The position numbers and the translations under genes are program-made. From Hyphomicrobiales bacterium (GTDB lineage: Bacteria > Pseudomonadota > Alphaproteobacteria > Rhizobiales > Xanthobacteraceae), in contig WHTP01000012.1 of NCBI GenBank assembly GCA_009377695.1, forward strand, positions 1 to 64,000: DNA of 64,000 nucleotides. The letters are read 5' to 3'. Under the pieces are notes generated by a model that saw only the letters and a program-made list of their open reading frames with translations, was not told the DNA's origin and ran no database searches. Each line of letters opens with the position of its first letter. Position 1 is the stretch's first letter. Positions 25,953-34,404 of the stretch are shown piece by piece.

Positions 25953-26261
25953 GCAGCAGGCGGCCGACGCGCGCCATGAGGTGAAGAGTAGCAACAGCGA
26001 ACTGGTTATCCGCATCGCGCGTGCGTGGTGCCGCGCTGCATGATGGCTACGGCGTGCGTGCAGGTGAGACCCTGCGGTTCAACGCACCGTTCGTGCCTGG
26101 CGCCACATCGAAATGCGTGCCGGTGAGCTGAGCGGAGGCAACCCAAAACGCGCTTGTGCCAGCGGTTGCCCAGCTTGACTGCGGCGCCTAGACTCCCGGC
26201 AACCGCTTATGCTGCCGGCCGCCAAACGTATTGCGCGCGTGCGCAGCCAGAGGCCGTTCCA
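25953..26261. other. intergenic region without recognised features
   Basis: 309 bases between co-oriented genes. I see no convincing gene, repeat or promoter. An AGAGG Shine-Dalgarno near 26250 belongs to the next gene. Confidence 0.4.
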
Positions 26262-26657
26262 ATGCCTGACGAAATGACGCATGCCACCATGACCTCGCCG
26301 GCCAATCCGGCAACGATCGAATCCTATCACGCCCACGTCTATTACGATCCGGCGTCGACCCGCGATCGCGCCGAGCGGCTGCGCGAACGCATCGCGACCG
26401 CGTTCCCGCAAGCGAGGCTTGGCCGCTGGCACGACAAGCTCGTGGGCCCGCATCCGCAATCGATGTATCAGGTTGCGTTCCCGACCGACATGTTGGCGGC
26501 GTTCGTGCCGTGGCTGATGCTCAATCGCGACGGGCTGACCATCCTGCTGCATCCGGAAACCGGCAACGCCTATCGCGACCATACCGCGCATGCGGCCTGG
26601 TTCGGGGCCGTGCTGCCGTTGCGGCTGGATGCCTTCAAGAACGGTGACGCCGACTGA
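26262..26657 (+). CDS. DOPA 4,5-dioxygenase family protein
   Basis: 131 residues from ATG 26262, chosen for the AGAGG eight bases upstream. The family motifs are YHAHVYYDP near the N-terminus (metal His), GPHPQSMYQVAF in the middle and LLHPETGN at the end. Homologues cleave or bind catechol-type substrates, though most bacterial members are uncharacterised. A small membrane protein gene follows after 15 bases. Confidence 0.85.
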   Translation: MPDEMTHATMTSPANPATIESYHAHVYYDPASTRDRAERLRERIATAFPQARLGRWHDKLVGPHPQSMYQVAFPTDMLAAFVPWLMLNRDGLTILLHPETGNAYRDHTAHAAWFGAVLPLRLDAFKNGDAD

Positions 26658-26672
26658 CGGACCGGAGACTCC

Positions 26673-26873
26673 ATGACTTGGCTGTCCAACGTTCCCCAGT
26701 GGGGAGTGATTTTCCTGCTGGCGATCCGCTCCGCGCGCGTCATCTACGCCGATCTCAGGGATAGCCACGCGCGAAAGACGCATGGCGTGCTTGGTGTCGT
26801 GCTGACCGAAGCCGCCTACGTTGGCTTGCTGGCGGAGCTGCTGTGGTGGGGTGGCTTCTGGACCTTTCAATAG
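26673..26873 (+). CDS. small membrane protein
   Basis: 66 residues; ATG 26673 with CGGAGA upstream. Two hydrophobic stretches (PQWGVIFLLAI and VVLTEAAYVGLLAELLWWGG) separated by a charged loop suggest a two-helix inner-membrane protein. It lies 15 bases after the dioxygenase-family gene and is probably co-transcribed with it. The family is not recognised. Confidence 0.6.
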   Translation: MTWLSNVPQWGVIFLLAIRSARVIYADLRDSHARKTHGVLGVVLTEAAYVGLLAELLWWGGFWTFQ

Positions 26874-26948
26874 GAACCACGCAAAGACCCCGCATTGCGC
26901 TGCGCTCCGGCCTGGCTACGATGCCCAAAGTCCGGGGAGAACCAGAAA

Positions 26949-27887
26949 ATGCTGGAGAAAGCTAAAGCGGCGGGCGTCGACCCGCAGCACGTCGTCGTCA
27001 CCGAACCGGTGCGGGGCTCAGACATCCCTGTTCAACTCATATATGTCGAGTTGATCGACGGCGTCTACGCGCCGATCGGGCTGCGCACCCCGCCGGGGCA
27101 GGGGCCGTTTCCGCTGGTGCTGTTCGCGTCCGGCAATGGCGGCGGCGGCATGGCTGTCGTGCGCGACTTCACCCAAAACGTGAGCTGGACGCAGGAGGAG
27201 TTTCTCAAGGCCGGCTATGCCGTTGCGTGGATACGTTACCGCGCCGAGGTCGATTACGCCTACGATAAGATTGGCAAATTGGTTGAGGACAAGCGCCAGC
27301 GGCGGCAGCTTCTCAATCGCGGGCCGCTCGAATACGAGGACGTGATCTCGATCGTCGAATACGTCAAGACGCTGCCGGCTATTGATCCCAAGCGGATCGG
27401 CTACATGGGCATGAGCCACGGCGGCGAGATGGCCTTCAAGATCGCGTCCGAATACCAAGGCGTGGGCGCCATGATCGCGTGCGAGCCGGCGGCGCATGAA
27501 TTCCTGCGGCTGCGCCCGGACAACACGGCGCGCATCAATCCCGAGACCGGGCTGCTCGACGTCGAGCGCATGCTGATGCGCGAGCCGGAGAAGGTGCGTC
27601 CTCGCATCACCGAGGAGGTGGCGCGCTCGCGCATGGAGCCGATCGCAACGCCGATCTTCGTGCAGGGCCGCAACTCGGACGAGCTGCAGGGCATCTTCCG
27701 CGTCTGCTACGACCTCCTGGTCGAGCTCGGCAAGGATGCGCGCTGGGCGACCTACGAGCACGACCTGCATGGTTTCGTCTATGTGCGGCGGAACGAGGCC
27801 GGCGTCTACGCGCCCGATGCTGTGCAGCGGCAGGCGGTCGCGGATTCAATCGCGTTCTTCGACAGCTATCTGAAGGGAAGTCAGTGA
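26949..27887 (+). CDS. alpha/beta hydrolase (dienelactone hydrolase/prolyl oligopeptidase-like)
   Basis: 312 residues from ATG 26949 with GGGGAG upstream. No signal peptide, so cytoplasmic. The nucleophile elbow is GMSHGGEM (about residue 156), preceded by the oxyanion segment LFASGNGGGG. A later acidic residue (FVQGRNSDEL) and the histidine in YEHDLHGFVY (about 277) complete the triad. It should hydrolyse an ester, lactone or similar bond. The next gene, an aminotransferase, starts at or immediately beyond its stop, so the two form an operon. Confidence 0.85.
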   Translation: MLEKAKAAGVDPQHVVVTEPVRGSDIPVQLIYVELIDGVYAPIGLRTPPGQGPFPLVLFASGNGGGGMAVVRDFTQNVSWTQEEFLKAGYAVAWIRYRAEVDYAYDKIGKLVEDKRQRRQLLNRGPLEYEDVISIVEYVKTLPAIDPKRIGYMGMSHGGEMAFKIASEYQGVGAMIACEPAAHEFLRLRPDNTARINPETGLLDVERMLMREPEKVRPRITEEVARSRMEPIATPIFVQGRNSDELQGIFRVCYDLLVELGKDARWATYEHDLHGFVYVRRNEAGVYAPDAVQRQAVADSIAFFDSYLKGSQ

Positions 27888-27889
27888 GC

Positions 27890-29134
27890 ATGGCGTCCAC
27901 GACATTCGACTACGCGCCGCTGTTCAAGCCAGGCCTGCCGGCGCCGGCGGTGAGGTGGACCGGCTTGGCCAAATACAATTTCATCGGCGGTAACAACGAC
28001 GCCGCTCAGGTGCCGGTGGACGGCTTGATCGCTGCGTCGACTGCCGTGCTCAAGCGTGAGGGCCATGCGCTTGCGACCTACGGCCTCGCCCACGGCCCGC
28101 AAGGCTATCGGCCGCTGCGCGACTTCCTCGCGCAAAAGCTCAAGCGCGATGCCGCCATCGCATGCAGCGCGGATGACATTCTGATCACGTCAGGGTCTTT
28201 GCAGGTGATCGATCTCGTCAACGGCGTCTTCCTTACGCGTGGCGACACCGCGATCATCGAGCAGGAGTGCTATCAGGGCTCGATCAACCGGCTGACCAGG
28301 CTTGGCGTCAACACCGTTGGCATCCCGCTCGACAGTGACGGCATGCGGATGGACCTCTTGTCGAACGCGCTCGATGACCTCAAGCAGCGCGGCGGCCGCG
28401 CAAAATATATCTACACCATCCCGACCGTGCAGAATCCGACCGGCAGCATCATGCCGGAGGTGCGCCGTGCCGAACTGCTCAAGCTGTCGGCAGCGCATAG
28501 CGTGCCCGTGTTCGAAGACGACTGCTACGCCGATCTGATCTGGGACGGCAAGCGGCCGCCCGCGATCTACGCCATGAGTCAGAGCGGCAGCGTCGTGCAT
28601 ATCGGCTCGTTCTCGAAATCGATCGCGCCGGCGTTGCGCGTCGGCTACATCGTCGCGGGCTGGGATGTGCTCTCGCGCGCGCTGGCGATCAAGACCGATG
28701 CCGGTTCCGGCGCGCTCGAGCAAATGGTGCTCGCCGAATACTGCGCACCGCATTTCGCGTCGCATATCAGCGAGCTGTCGCGCGGGCTGCGTGTGAAGCT
28801 CGATGCGCTGATGGATGCGCTCAACGAGCAGTTCGGGACATCGGCGGAGTTCGAAGAGCCTCCTGGCGGGATCTTCCTGTGGGTGAAACTGCCCGACACC
28901 GTCGATATCGTGAAGCTCTACCAAGCGGCGCTGAAGGCCGGCGTCGCGATCAATCCAGGGCCGGATTGGTCGGTGAACAAGGAGCGCAGCCGCAGTCGAA
29001 TGCGGCTCTGCTTCGGAAGCCCGACCCTCGACGAAATCCGCGAGGGCGTCGCCGTGCTGGCCGAGGTGTGCCGGACCGAATTCGGCGTGCCCACGCGAAG
29101 CGCCAACGTGACCCGCGCGGCCGCCCGGTCGTAA
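27890..29134 (+). CDS. PLP-dependent aminotransferase, class I/II (MocR/KAT-like, no wHTH)
   Basis: 414 residues from ATG 27890, with GGGAAG nine bases upstream; a GTG at 27884 overlapping the previous stop is less well spaced. Fold type I features are TYGLAHGPQGYRPLRDFL near the N-terminus, NPTGSIMP, FEDDCYADLIWDG with the PLP-stacking region, and the Schiff-base lysine in SFSKSIAPALRVGY (about residue 244). The arginine for the carboxylate is in SRSRMRLCFG. It resembles aminoadipate/kynurenine-type transaminases. Its coupling to a hydrolase suggests degradation of an amide or amino-acid derivative. Confidence 0.88.
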   Translation: MASTTFDYAPLFKPGLPAPAVRWTGLAKYNFIGGNNDAAQVPVDGLIAASTAVLKREGHALATYGLAHGPQGYRPLRDFLAQKLKRDAAIACSADDILITSGSLQVIDLVNGVFLTRGDTAIIEQECYQGSINRLTRLGVNTVGIPLDSDGMRMDLLSNALDDLKQRGGRAKYIYTIPTVQNPTGSIMPEVRRAELLKLSAAHSVPVFEDDCYADLIWDGKRPPAIYAMSQSGSVVHIGSFSKSIAPALRVGYIVAGWDVLSRALAIKTDAGSGALEQMVLAEYCAPHFASHISELSRGLRVKLDALMDALNEQFGTSAEFEEPPGGIFLWVKLPDTVDIVKLYQAALKAGVAINPGPDWSVNKERSRSRMRLCFGSPTLDEIREGVAVLAEVCRTEFGVPTRSANVTRAAARS

Positions 29135-29251
29135 GGCCGGATCGCTTTGAATCAAAGGCGCGTGAACGCTCGCTTTCGATGAACGAAGAGGGCTGCTCCG
29201 GTGTTTATCCGTATGGCGGCCGGGTCACGGCCACGCAAGCAGGAGATATCC

Positions 29252-29533
29252 ATGCGCATCGTACTGATCGGCCTGGCGGTTCTCACGGTCATCCTGCCGG
29301 CAAACGTCGAGTTGGCGAGCGCCCAGCCGAGGCCCTGGTGCCTGCAGTCAGGGCGCGGTGGACCAGGTGGCGGCCTGCCCGATTGCACCTACTACACGCT
29401 GCAGCAGTGCCTCGCATCCAGAGGCGGCGGCACTGATGGTTGCATGCAAAATCCGGCGATCGGTTGGGACCGGATCGAAGGCAAGCGCTATGCGCAGCCG
29501 CCTCGGAGCGGTGCGCGCGTCCGCGGCTATTGA
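29252..29533 (+). CDS. DUF3551 family secreted protein
   Basis: 93 residues from ATG 29252 with AGGAGA six bases upstream. A signal peptide ends near ASAQ (about residue 24). The mature part has the DUF3551 pattern: PWCLQ, then LPDCTYYTLQQCLAS and GGGTDGCMQNP, with four cysteines likely forming two disulfides. The family is abundant in Bradyrhizobium and relatives and has no known function. Confidence 0.85.
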   Translation: MRIVLIGLAVLTVILPANVELASAQPRPWCLQSGRGGPGGGLPDCTYYTLQQCLASRGGGTDGCMQNPAIGWDRIEGKRYAQPPRSGARVRGY

Positions 29534-29560
29534 GCGATCGCGCCAAAAACGGGCGAAGCG

Positions 29561-30022
29561 TCATGCGATCTTGCCGTTGGACTTGCTCACAAGCGCTTCG
29601 ACCCACGGAAACGCGACAAGCAGCACCAGCGCAATCGCCACGCCGATGACGACGACATCCCAGCGCCCGAGACCGCAGGCGATGCCGAGCGCGGCCGTCA
29701 CCCACACGGTCGCGGCCGTGGTCAGGCCCTCGACCATGCGCGCCTTGGCGTCGCGCAGGATCACACCGGCACCAATGAAGCTGATGCCCGCCATCACGCC
29801 CTGAATGATGCCTTGCACCACGCGGCTGAGCGCGTCGGGGTTCTCGGTCATCCCATCGACCTGAATGGTTGCGACGGTCGCCGCGGCCGCGCCGAGTGCG
29901 ACCAGGCCAAGCGTCCGCATGCCGATCGGCTTGTTGGTGAGGTCGCGATTGATGCCGATGGCGGCGCCTGCCAATGCGGCGGCGCCGAGCCGAACGCCGA
30001 CGTCGAGAATAGGAAGGTCCAT
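29561..30022 (-). CDS. MgtC/SapB family membrane protein
   Basis: 153 residues from ATG 30022 with AGGGA upstream. Four to five hydrophobic segments and the signature LAGAAIGINRDLTNKPIGMR and GVMAGISFIGAGVILR are diagnostic. MgtC proteins modulate F-type ATPase activity or envelope magnesium physiology; this short version lacks the soluble C-terminal domain of the virulence-type proteins and corresponds to the SapB/YhiD-like form. It faces the DUF3551 gene (convergent stops 27 bases apart). Confidence 0.9.
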   Translation of the reverse strand: MDLPILDVGVRLGAAALAGAAIGINRDLTNKPIGMRTLGLVALGAAAATVATIQVDGMTENPDALSRVVQGIIQGVMAGISFIGAGVILRDAKARMVEGLTTAATVWVTAALGIACGLGRWDVVVIGVAIALVLLVAFPWVEALVSKSNGKIA

Positions 30023-30187
30023 GGGAATATCCCTGGTTACAACAATTTGCACCGGGATAACGCGCGAGGGGCCCAAATCGACGCACGGGTCCGCAAGCCG
30101 CAGGCTCCGTAGACGGCATGGCGAACGGTGTGTGGCCTGGGATAAGATCAGTTCAACCGCGCCCGCTGACTGCCGACAGGAGACATC

Positions 30188-30403
30188 ATGGCTCGACGAC
30201 CGAACGATACGCGGGATGCCGCCGAGGCGGCTTTCAAGAAGGCGACGACGAAGACGCCGGAGCCGATGCCGTCGTCGATACCAGGTGCAAAGGAGATGGT
30301 GGCGCTGCGCCTCGACCGCGACGTCCTGGACTTCTTTCAGAAGGACGGGCCGGGCTGGCAGGACCGTATCAATGCGGCGCTGCGTAACGCAGCGGGATTG
30401 TGA
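30188..30403 (+). CDS. BrnA-like antitoxin, orphan
   Basis: 71 residues; ATG 30188 preceded by ACAGGAGAC. The C-terminal MVALRLDRDVLDFFQKDGPG and WQDRINAALR match the BrnA family, a ribbon-helix-helix DNA-binding antitoxin. BrnA normally follows a brnT toxin gene in the same operon, but the upstream gene here is mgtC on the other strand and no BrnT-like gene is in the next 500 bases. The protein may act as a solitary repressor or a remnant of a lost toxin-antitoxin pair. Confidence 0.8.
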   Translation: MARRPNDTRDAAEAAFKKATTKTPEPMPSSIPGAKEMVALRLDRDVLDFFQKDGPGWQDRINAALRNAAGL

Positions 30404-30479
30404 GGGCTTTGAGATCCGGCATCGAGCAGTAAGCGCGTGTGACACATGCACACGCGCTTATGCTCAACGACCCTTGCCG

Positions 30480-30797
30480 TTACCGCACACCGCGTGAGCG
30501 CCTCCCGTAGCGGCGCGACCTCTTGGTGCTCCGCCGGTGCGCTCGCTGATGGTACGCCCGCGGCTGCTCGCGATAGCCGGGTTGGACGCCATAGGCGGGT
30601 TGGACGCCGAGCAGTCCCTCGACGCCACCGATGATGCCGCCAACCGGGGCGCCGACGACGGCACCGACCGGACCGGCGATCCGCCACCCTTCACTCGCAC
30701 CATGCGCGACGCCGCCCGGAATGCCCTGAGCCTGCGCCGCGAGTGGCGCTGCGATGGATGCCACGATCACGCTTGCAAATAATAGTTTCAGCCTCAC
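30480..30797 (-). CDS. small secreted glycine-zipper protein
   Basis: 105 residues; GTG start at 30797 with GGGGA upstream. A signal peptide ends near AQAQ (about residue 24). It is followed by a Gly/Ala/Val-rich zipper (GGVAHGASEGWRIAGPVGAV and GAPVGGIIGGVEG) and a basic Arg/Tyr-rich tail (SRRYGRRSRGVR). Such proteins can insert into or associate with the envelope. Family not recognised. Confidence 0.65.
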   Translation of the reverse strand: MRLKLLFASVIVASIAAPLAAQAQGIPGGVAHGASEGWRIAGPVGAVVGAPVGGIIGGVEGLLGVQPAYGVQPGYREQPRAYHQRAHRRSTKRSRRYGRRSRGVR

Positions 30798-30998
30798 GCC
30801 TGATCCCCTTTTTTGACAGAGAAGATGTCAGACACCAGCGGAACGCGGCGCTTCCGCGGCGATCATGTGGCAGCGTGGCATTTAGTGGCCGTTGCACGCG
30901 CTTTCATCGCGAGTGCAGCAAAATCGTCACACAATGGAACCTGCCTAAGCTCGATGTACTGGTAGCCACGCACGTTTGGCTCGCACCAGCGGTAGGAC

Positions 30999-31820
30999 TT
31001 ACTTCGGCTTGACGGTCGGATAGATGTTCGCGCCGTAGTATTCGCGGATCTCGGCAATCTGGTCGGGACCGGGCGGCGCATATTGCAGCCGCTTGCTGGT
31101 GAACGTGCCGCCCATGATGCGGTCAAGCTTTACCGCCATCTCACCCATCTTCACCAGCGTGGTGATGCCGTTGAGGATCGGCGCGCCCGATGGCGTCGTG
31201 TAGACGCCGGCATGCGCGAGCAGCGCCATCACCACGCCGCCGGCCGCGATCACCACCTCGGCTCCGGCATCGGTGTTGGCCTTCGCGGCAGATTGGAATT
31301 GGCCGATGAGATCGCGCTGCACGTCCTTGTTCTCGAAACCTTCGTCGAGGTTGAGGATACGGTCGGTTTTCATCCGGTTGACGGCGGCGAGGCGATCCTT
31401 GAGGCCGTAGTGCACGACGTTCTCGACGATACGCGGCGTGAACTTCTCGTTGATGGTCACGAGCGAGAAATTCGCACCCATCATGCAGGCGACATGCAGG
31501 CTCGTCTCGCACAGGCCAAGCACCGGGAAATTCGCGATCTCGCGGCACTCGCGCAGGCCCGGGTCGGCGATGTTGCCGATCAGGAAGGCGTCGAAGCCCT
31601 GCGCCACCGCGGTGTGTACGTTCTCCATCACCTCGCCGGTCTCGAGGAATTCGAGATAGCGGTATTGATCGGCGAAGCCGCCGATCTTGGTGATGCCGTG
31701 GATCTCGATCTCGGTATCGGGGTCTTTGACCTGGTCGAGGATTTGCCGCAGGTATTTGGGATAGGATTTCCACTTCGTCTCGAAGCGGCTCATGCTTTGG
31801 TACCAGATCTTCATCGCCAT
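30999..31820 (-). CDS. Asp/Glu/hydantoin racemase-like protein lacking both catalytic cysteines
   Basis: 273 residues. The ATG at 31820 is supported by GGGGAG upstream; a second ATG lies at 31814. The fold is that of the Asp/Glu racemase superfamily, but the position of the first catalytic Cys (ACFDDPG in hydantoin racemases) reads GNIADPG and the second (LGCAGM) reads AAGGVV. A cysteine occurs instead in GLCETSLH. It probably does not racemise by the two-cysteine mechanism; a decarboxylase or binding role is possible. The divergent neighbour is a Bug receptor gene, hinting at a common substrate. Confidence 0.8.
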   Translation of the reverse strand: MAMKIWYQSMSRFETKWKSYPKYLRQILDQVKDPDTEIEIHGITKIGGFADQYRYLEFLETGEVMENVHTAVAQGFDAFLIGNIADPGLRECREIANFPVLGLCETSLHVACMMGANFSLVTINEKFTPRIVENVVHYGLKDRLAAVNRMKTDRILNLDEGFENKDVQRDLIGQFQSAAKANTDAGAEVVIAAGGVVMALLAHAGVYTTPSGAPILNGITTLVKMGEMAVKLDRIMGGTFTSKRLQYAPPGPDQIAEIREYYGANIYPTVKPK

Positions 31821-32013
31821 CGAAGGCTCCCCTGCGTCGTCTCACCACGGTTCGTGCCGCCCGTGATGACGGCAGGATCGTCCGCCGTCAACGGGAAGGG
31901 TAGGATCGAGCAGCGGGCTCGCTCCGACACTTATGATTATGGTACGTTCAAACAGCGAGTTCGCGGCATCGCGATGCGCTGCCAACAAGAACGAGAAACA
32001 AGGAGGGGGAGGG

Positions 32014-32998
32014 ATGCTCGCAGGGCAAAGATTGCGGAGCCTCGTGGTCGCAGCGCTCGCTGCCGCCATGTCAACGAGCGCATCGATTGGCCCGGCTACA
32101 GCGCAGGACGGTTCGTATCCCTCGCGCCCGATCCGGTTGATCGTGCCGTTCGCGGCCGGCGGCGGGACCGACACGATATCGCGCATCTTCAGCCAGGTGC
32201 TGTCGGAGCAACTCAAGGGCACGGTTGTGGTGGAGAATGTCGGCGGTGCCGGCGGATCGATCGGCACCGGGCAGGGCGCGAAGGCCGCACCTGACGGCTA
32301 CACGCTGGTCACCGCGACACCGTCGATCGCGATCAACCCGCATATCCAGAAGAGCGTCCCCTATAACGTGCTGCGCGACTTCGCGCCGGTCGTGCAGATC
32401 ACCACCAGCCCGGTCGTGCTTGTGGTCAACAACGACGTCCCCATCAAGTCGGTCGCCGATCTCGTCGCGCTTGCGCGCGCGAAGCCGGGCGCCGTGAATT
32501 ACGGCTCGGCCGGCATCGGCTCGTTCAATTTCCTCGCCACCGAATTGTTCAAGTCGCTCGCGGGTGTCAACCTCACCCACATCCCTTATCGCGGCACCGG
32601 GCCGGCGCTGATCGACCTGATGGCCGGCCGCACCCAGGTGCAGTTCGAGAACGCGCCGGCGGTGCTTGGCCAGATCAGAAACGGCAAGCTCAAGGCCATT
32701 GCCGTCGGCACCACGCGGCGGTCGGCCATCCTTCCAGATCTGCCGACAATTGCAGAAACTGTGCCGGGATATGAATCGAGCTCATGGCTCGGCCTCCTTG
32801 CGCCCGCCGCGACCGATCGTCGAGCGATTGAATGCCGCCATCAACAAGGGGCTTGGCGACGAGGCGATCCGCAAGCGGCTCGATGCGCTCGGCGTCGAGC
32901 GCGTCGGCGGTACGCCGGATGCGTTCGCCGCTTATCTGCGCGCCAAGGTCGCCGAGACCGACACGATTGCCAAGGCCGCGGGGCTGCGGCCGGAGTAG
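32014..32998 (+). pseudogene. Bug/TctC family solute-binding protein, frameshifted
   Basis: Starts at ATG 32014 behind AGGAGGGG with a signal peptide ending near ATAQ. Family motifs are intact up to about residue 266 (RPIRLIVPFAAGGGTDTISR, GGAGGSIGTG, APDGYTLV). The reading frame shifts near 32813: the continuation (RPIVERLNAAINKGLGDEAI through AKAAGLRPE) is in the +1 frame and ends at 32998. A two-base deletion or one-base insertion in the run CGACCGATC explains it. The rest of the gene is unmarked by stops, so the event is recent or a sequencing error. Confidence 0.8.
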
Positions 32999-33044
32999 GC
33001 ACGTTGACGCGGGGGCGGGTGTTGCGCCGCACGGCTGCGCTATA

Positions 33045-33123
33045 CTAGTGGAGTGGATTTGACATTCGCTACCCCGTTGACCGCAGACTCCCAAAGCGAA
33101 TGTCAAATCCAAAACTCCACTAG
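33045..33123. repeat. type C hairpin repeat
   Basis: CTAGTGGAGTGGATTTGACA to TTGGATTTGACA's complement (TGTCAAATCC) and CTCCACTAG. The inner arms are GGATTTGACATTCGCT and AGCGAATGTCAAATCC. The termini match type A and B elements but the stem sequence is different. Confidence 0.8.
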
Positions 33124-33136
33124 CAGCTTATATTTG

Positions 33137-33212
33137 CTAGTGGTCCTTTGATTCTAACGTTCGCAAAGTTGCCCGCTGAGAAGGGATGCGAATGTTAGAA
33201 TCGGACCACTAG
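33137..33212. repeat. type D hairpin repeat
   Basis: CTAGTGGTCCTTTGATTCTA to TAGAATCGGACCACTAG. Inner arms GATTCTAACGTTCGCA and GCGAATGTTAGAATC. It lies 13 bases after the type C element, reproducing the paired layout of A and B. Confidence 0.8.
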
Positions 33213-33248
33213 CGCCACGGCACACACAAGCCGCAACGGGAGGACGTG

Positions 33249-34238
33249 ATGCGCAGGACCACGAGGTACGGGGCGATCGCATTGCTGCTAAGCTTGATCG
33301 CCGGCTCGGCGATGGTCGCGGTGACGAACGCCAGTGCGCAAACACAGCCGCAGACCCTCAAGGTCGCGGTCGCGCAGCGCGGCTTCTGGAATTCGTCCTT
33401 CGTCGAATTCGCTCTGCGCCAGGGCTTCTTCAAACAGGAGGGGCTCGAGATCGAAATCCTCTACACCGAAGGCGGCGCCTCGACGCTGCTGCCGGTCGTG
33501 TCCGGCTCGATCGACATCGCGATGACCAACGGAACGCTCGGCGTGATCGCCGCCTTCGCCAAGGGCATGCCGGTGAAGATCATCTCGGCGGAGGCGACCG
33601 GGGCGCCCGACGCGTTCTGGTATGCGCGCGCGGAGAGCGACATCAAATCGATCCGGGACACCAACGGCAAGACGGTCGCGTTCTCCTCGCCCGGCTCCTC
33701 GACCAATCTCATCATCCTGCAACTCGTCAACCAGGAGAAGGCGACGCCCAAGCTGGTCCCGACCGGCGGCGCGCCGGGAACGCTGACGCAGGTGATGAGC
33801 GGCCAGATCGACGTCGGCTGGTCGGTGCCGCCGTTCGTGCTGCAGCAGGTCGCCGACGGCAAGGCACGGATCATCGCGCGCGGCAGTGACGTCGAGGCGA
33901 TCCGCAACCAGACCATCCGCGTCAACGTCGCCAATGCCAATGCGCTCAAGCAGAAGCGCGATGCCTTCGTGCGCTACATCCGCGCACTCTCGCGCGCGAT
34001 CGACTGGGCCTACACAGGCGATGCTGCGATTGACGCCTATGCCGAGATCGCCAAGGTGCCGCGCGCGCTCGCGCAGCGCACCCGCGATGAGTTTTATCCG
34101 AAAGCGTCGCTGCAGCTTCGCGAGGTCAAGGGGCTCGACCTCACGCTCAAGCAGGCGGCGGCGTTCAAATACATCAGCGCGCCAATGACGGCGGCAGACG
34201 TGCAGGCGAAGTTGATCGAGATTCTTGCACCGAAATGA
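33249..34238 (+). CDS. NMT1-type ABC transporter substrate-binding protein
   Basis: 329 residues from ATG 33249 with GGGAGG five bases upstream. A signal peptide ends near ASAQ (about residue 31). The family pattern LKVAVAQRGFWNSSFVEFAL, GFFKQEGLEIEILYTEGG and SGSIDIAMTNGTLG is that of nitrate/sulfonate/taurine/thiamine-precursor receptors. It lacks an adjacent permease or ATPase, so it may use a transporter encoded elsewhere, possibly the one at the end of this window. A hairpin terminator follows. Confidence 0.88.
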   Translation: MRRTTRYGAIALLLSLIAGSAMVAVTNASAQTQPQTLKVAVAQRGFWNSSFVEFALRQGFFKQEGLEIEILYTEGGASTLLPVVSGSIDIAMTNGTLGVIAAFAKGMPVKIISAEATGAPDAFWYARAESDIKSIRDTNGKTVAFSSPGSSTNLIILQLVNQEKATPKLVPTGGAPGTLTQVMSGQIDVGWSVPPFVLQQVADGKARIIARGSDVEAIRNQTIRVNVANANALKQKRDAFVRYIRALSRAIDWAYTGDAAIDAYAEIAKVPRALAQRTRDEFYPKASLQLREVKGLDLTLKQAAAFKYISAPMTAADVQAKLIEILAPK

Positions 34239-34371
34239 TGTTGAGCACTAGGTTCGGGACCCATAAGGCGATGACGACGGTGCTGTGAGTCTTCGTCCCG
34301 GCGATGCTCCTTCCGATACTGACCAAAGGTGTCGGATGACGCTCCGAGCGTTTCGGTGGTCTTTCGAGTAC

Positions 34372-34402
34372 CCGGGACCGTTCGACGGTCCCGGTGTTGT
34401 CT
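34372..34402. terminator. hairpin between convergent genes
   Basis: CCGGGACCG-TTCGA-CGGTCCCGG, a perfect 9-bp stem, then TGTTGTCT. It lies between the binding-protein gene and the convergent PhyH gene. The T-tract is poor, so its efficiency is uncertain. Confidence 0.55.
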
Positions 34403-34404
34403 AA

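Noticed and set aside
34240-34370. Possible insertion-sequence end (AGGTTCGGGACCCATAA)
   Set aside because: It reminds me of IS-end remnants in Bradyrhizobium-like genomes, but no transposase, partner end or target duplication is visible.
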